Shown one piece after another: positions 5,386 through 5,628 of a DNA stretch of 5,628 bases (position 1 is the stretch's first letter; each line of letters begins with the position of its first letter). The stretch is from Desulfobacteraceae bacterium (GTDB lineage Bacteria > Desulfobacterota > Syntrophobacteria > BM002): positions 1 to 5,628 of the forward strand of contig PPDG01000590.1 in the NCBI GenBank assembly GCA_002899795.1. The letters are read 5' to 3'. A program made the position numbers and the translations under genes. The notes below the pieces were generated by a model. The model was given only the letters and a program-made list of their open reading frames with translations. It was not told the origin of the DNA and ran no database searches.

Positions 5386-5569
5386 TAGCCCGGATATTTC
5401 ATGAATTGCTGTCGCGAGACCACCAAGATGGGCGTGCCACCTGGCAACCGCAGGGTGCAGGTTCCGAGGCGTACCTGAACGGTACGTCGCAGGGGCCGAC
5501 ACCCGAGGACGCCAGGAAGGACGACCATATCCGTGGTCGCAGCAAGTGATTCATGAAATATCCGGGCTA
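5386..5569. repeat. Complete 184-bp palindromic MITE-like element
   Basis: The ends are a perfect 21-bp terminal inverted repeat: TAGCCCGGATATTTC and onward at 5386-5406, mirrored at 5549-5569. The similarity continues inward: TTGCTG (5406-5411) with CAGCAA (5540-5545), GACCAC (5418-5423) with GTGGTC (5533-5538), and CCTGGC (5440-5445) with GCCAGG (5511-5516). At the centre, CGTACC (5470-5475) and GGTACG (5481-5486) flank a 5-nt loop. The loop lies at the exact midpoint, so the whole element is one imperfect hairpin. It has no credible coding frame. The right end is repeated at 1-71. Both ends include TA, which could be a duplicated TA target. It resembles non-autonomous, transposase-dependent MITE/REP-type repeats. 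Confidence 0.88.
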
Positions 5570-5628
5570 GATCCGTCAAAGCAACTACAAGGATTTAGAT
5601 ACCCGTGTGGTTCATAGCTGATCTCCAT

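Noticed and set aside
5331..5549. 72-codon plus-strand frame and a 64-codon minus-strand frame within the palindromic repeat
   Set aside because: Both arise from the imperfect palindrome itself and lack a plausible start context or protein likeness.
5546..5628. Minus-strand reading frame entering from the right edge (ATG at 5626-5628) and ending at TGA inside the repeat
   Set aside because: It runs about 25 codons with no recognisable sequence; it could be the 3' end of a neighbouring gene capped by the repeat, but the window is too short to support this.

Overview
The window reads as an ordinary chromosomal stretch from a Gram-negative anaerobe, most likely a member of the Desulfobacterota (former Deltaproteobacteria). 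That placement is an inference from the gene families present: a DUF4198 periplasmic protein of the cobalt/nickel type, a mid-sized RpoD-like second sigma factor, and a DRG-like TGS GTPase. No marker gene settles it. Base composition is close to balanced, and strong Shine-Dalgarno sites support several of the starts.

Layout, left to right: 1-71 is the right-hand end of a repeat element. thiD (69-866, minus) encodes a thiamine-pathway kinase whose stop codon lies inside the repeat. 867-1133 is the thiD leader, with a candidate promoter and a small hairpin and no TPP riboswitch that I can recognise. 1134-1898 (minus) encodes an exported DUF4198 protein. 1899-2093 holds a sigma70-type promoter and a terminator-like hairpin with a T8 run just before the ribosome binding site of that gene. 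2094-3446 (minus) encodes a sigma70-family factor. 3447-3709 holds its promoter and a long hairpin downstream of the next gene. 3710-4696 (minus) encodes a DRG-like GTPase with a TGS domain. 4697-5127 is a divergent intergenic region with short palindromes and candidate promoters. 5128-5334 (plus) encodes a small FmdB-type zinc-ribbon protein. 5386-5569 is a complete 184-bp palindromic repeat element. 5570-5628 is unassigned.

The four minus-strand genes are separated by 195 to 267 bp and each has its own candidate promoter, so they look like separate transcription units and not an operon. I see no functional pathway that joins them.

The least ordinary signals are: two same-orientation copies of a MITE-like palindrome bracketing the five genes, one of them supplying the thiD stop codon; an apparent transcription attenuator in the DUF4198 leader; and changes at promoter-contact positions of the sigma factor. 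I found no defence island, CRISPR array, tRNA, rRNA or transposase gene, and no clear undescribed multi-gene system.
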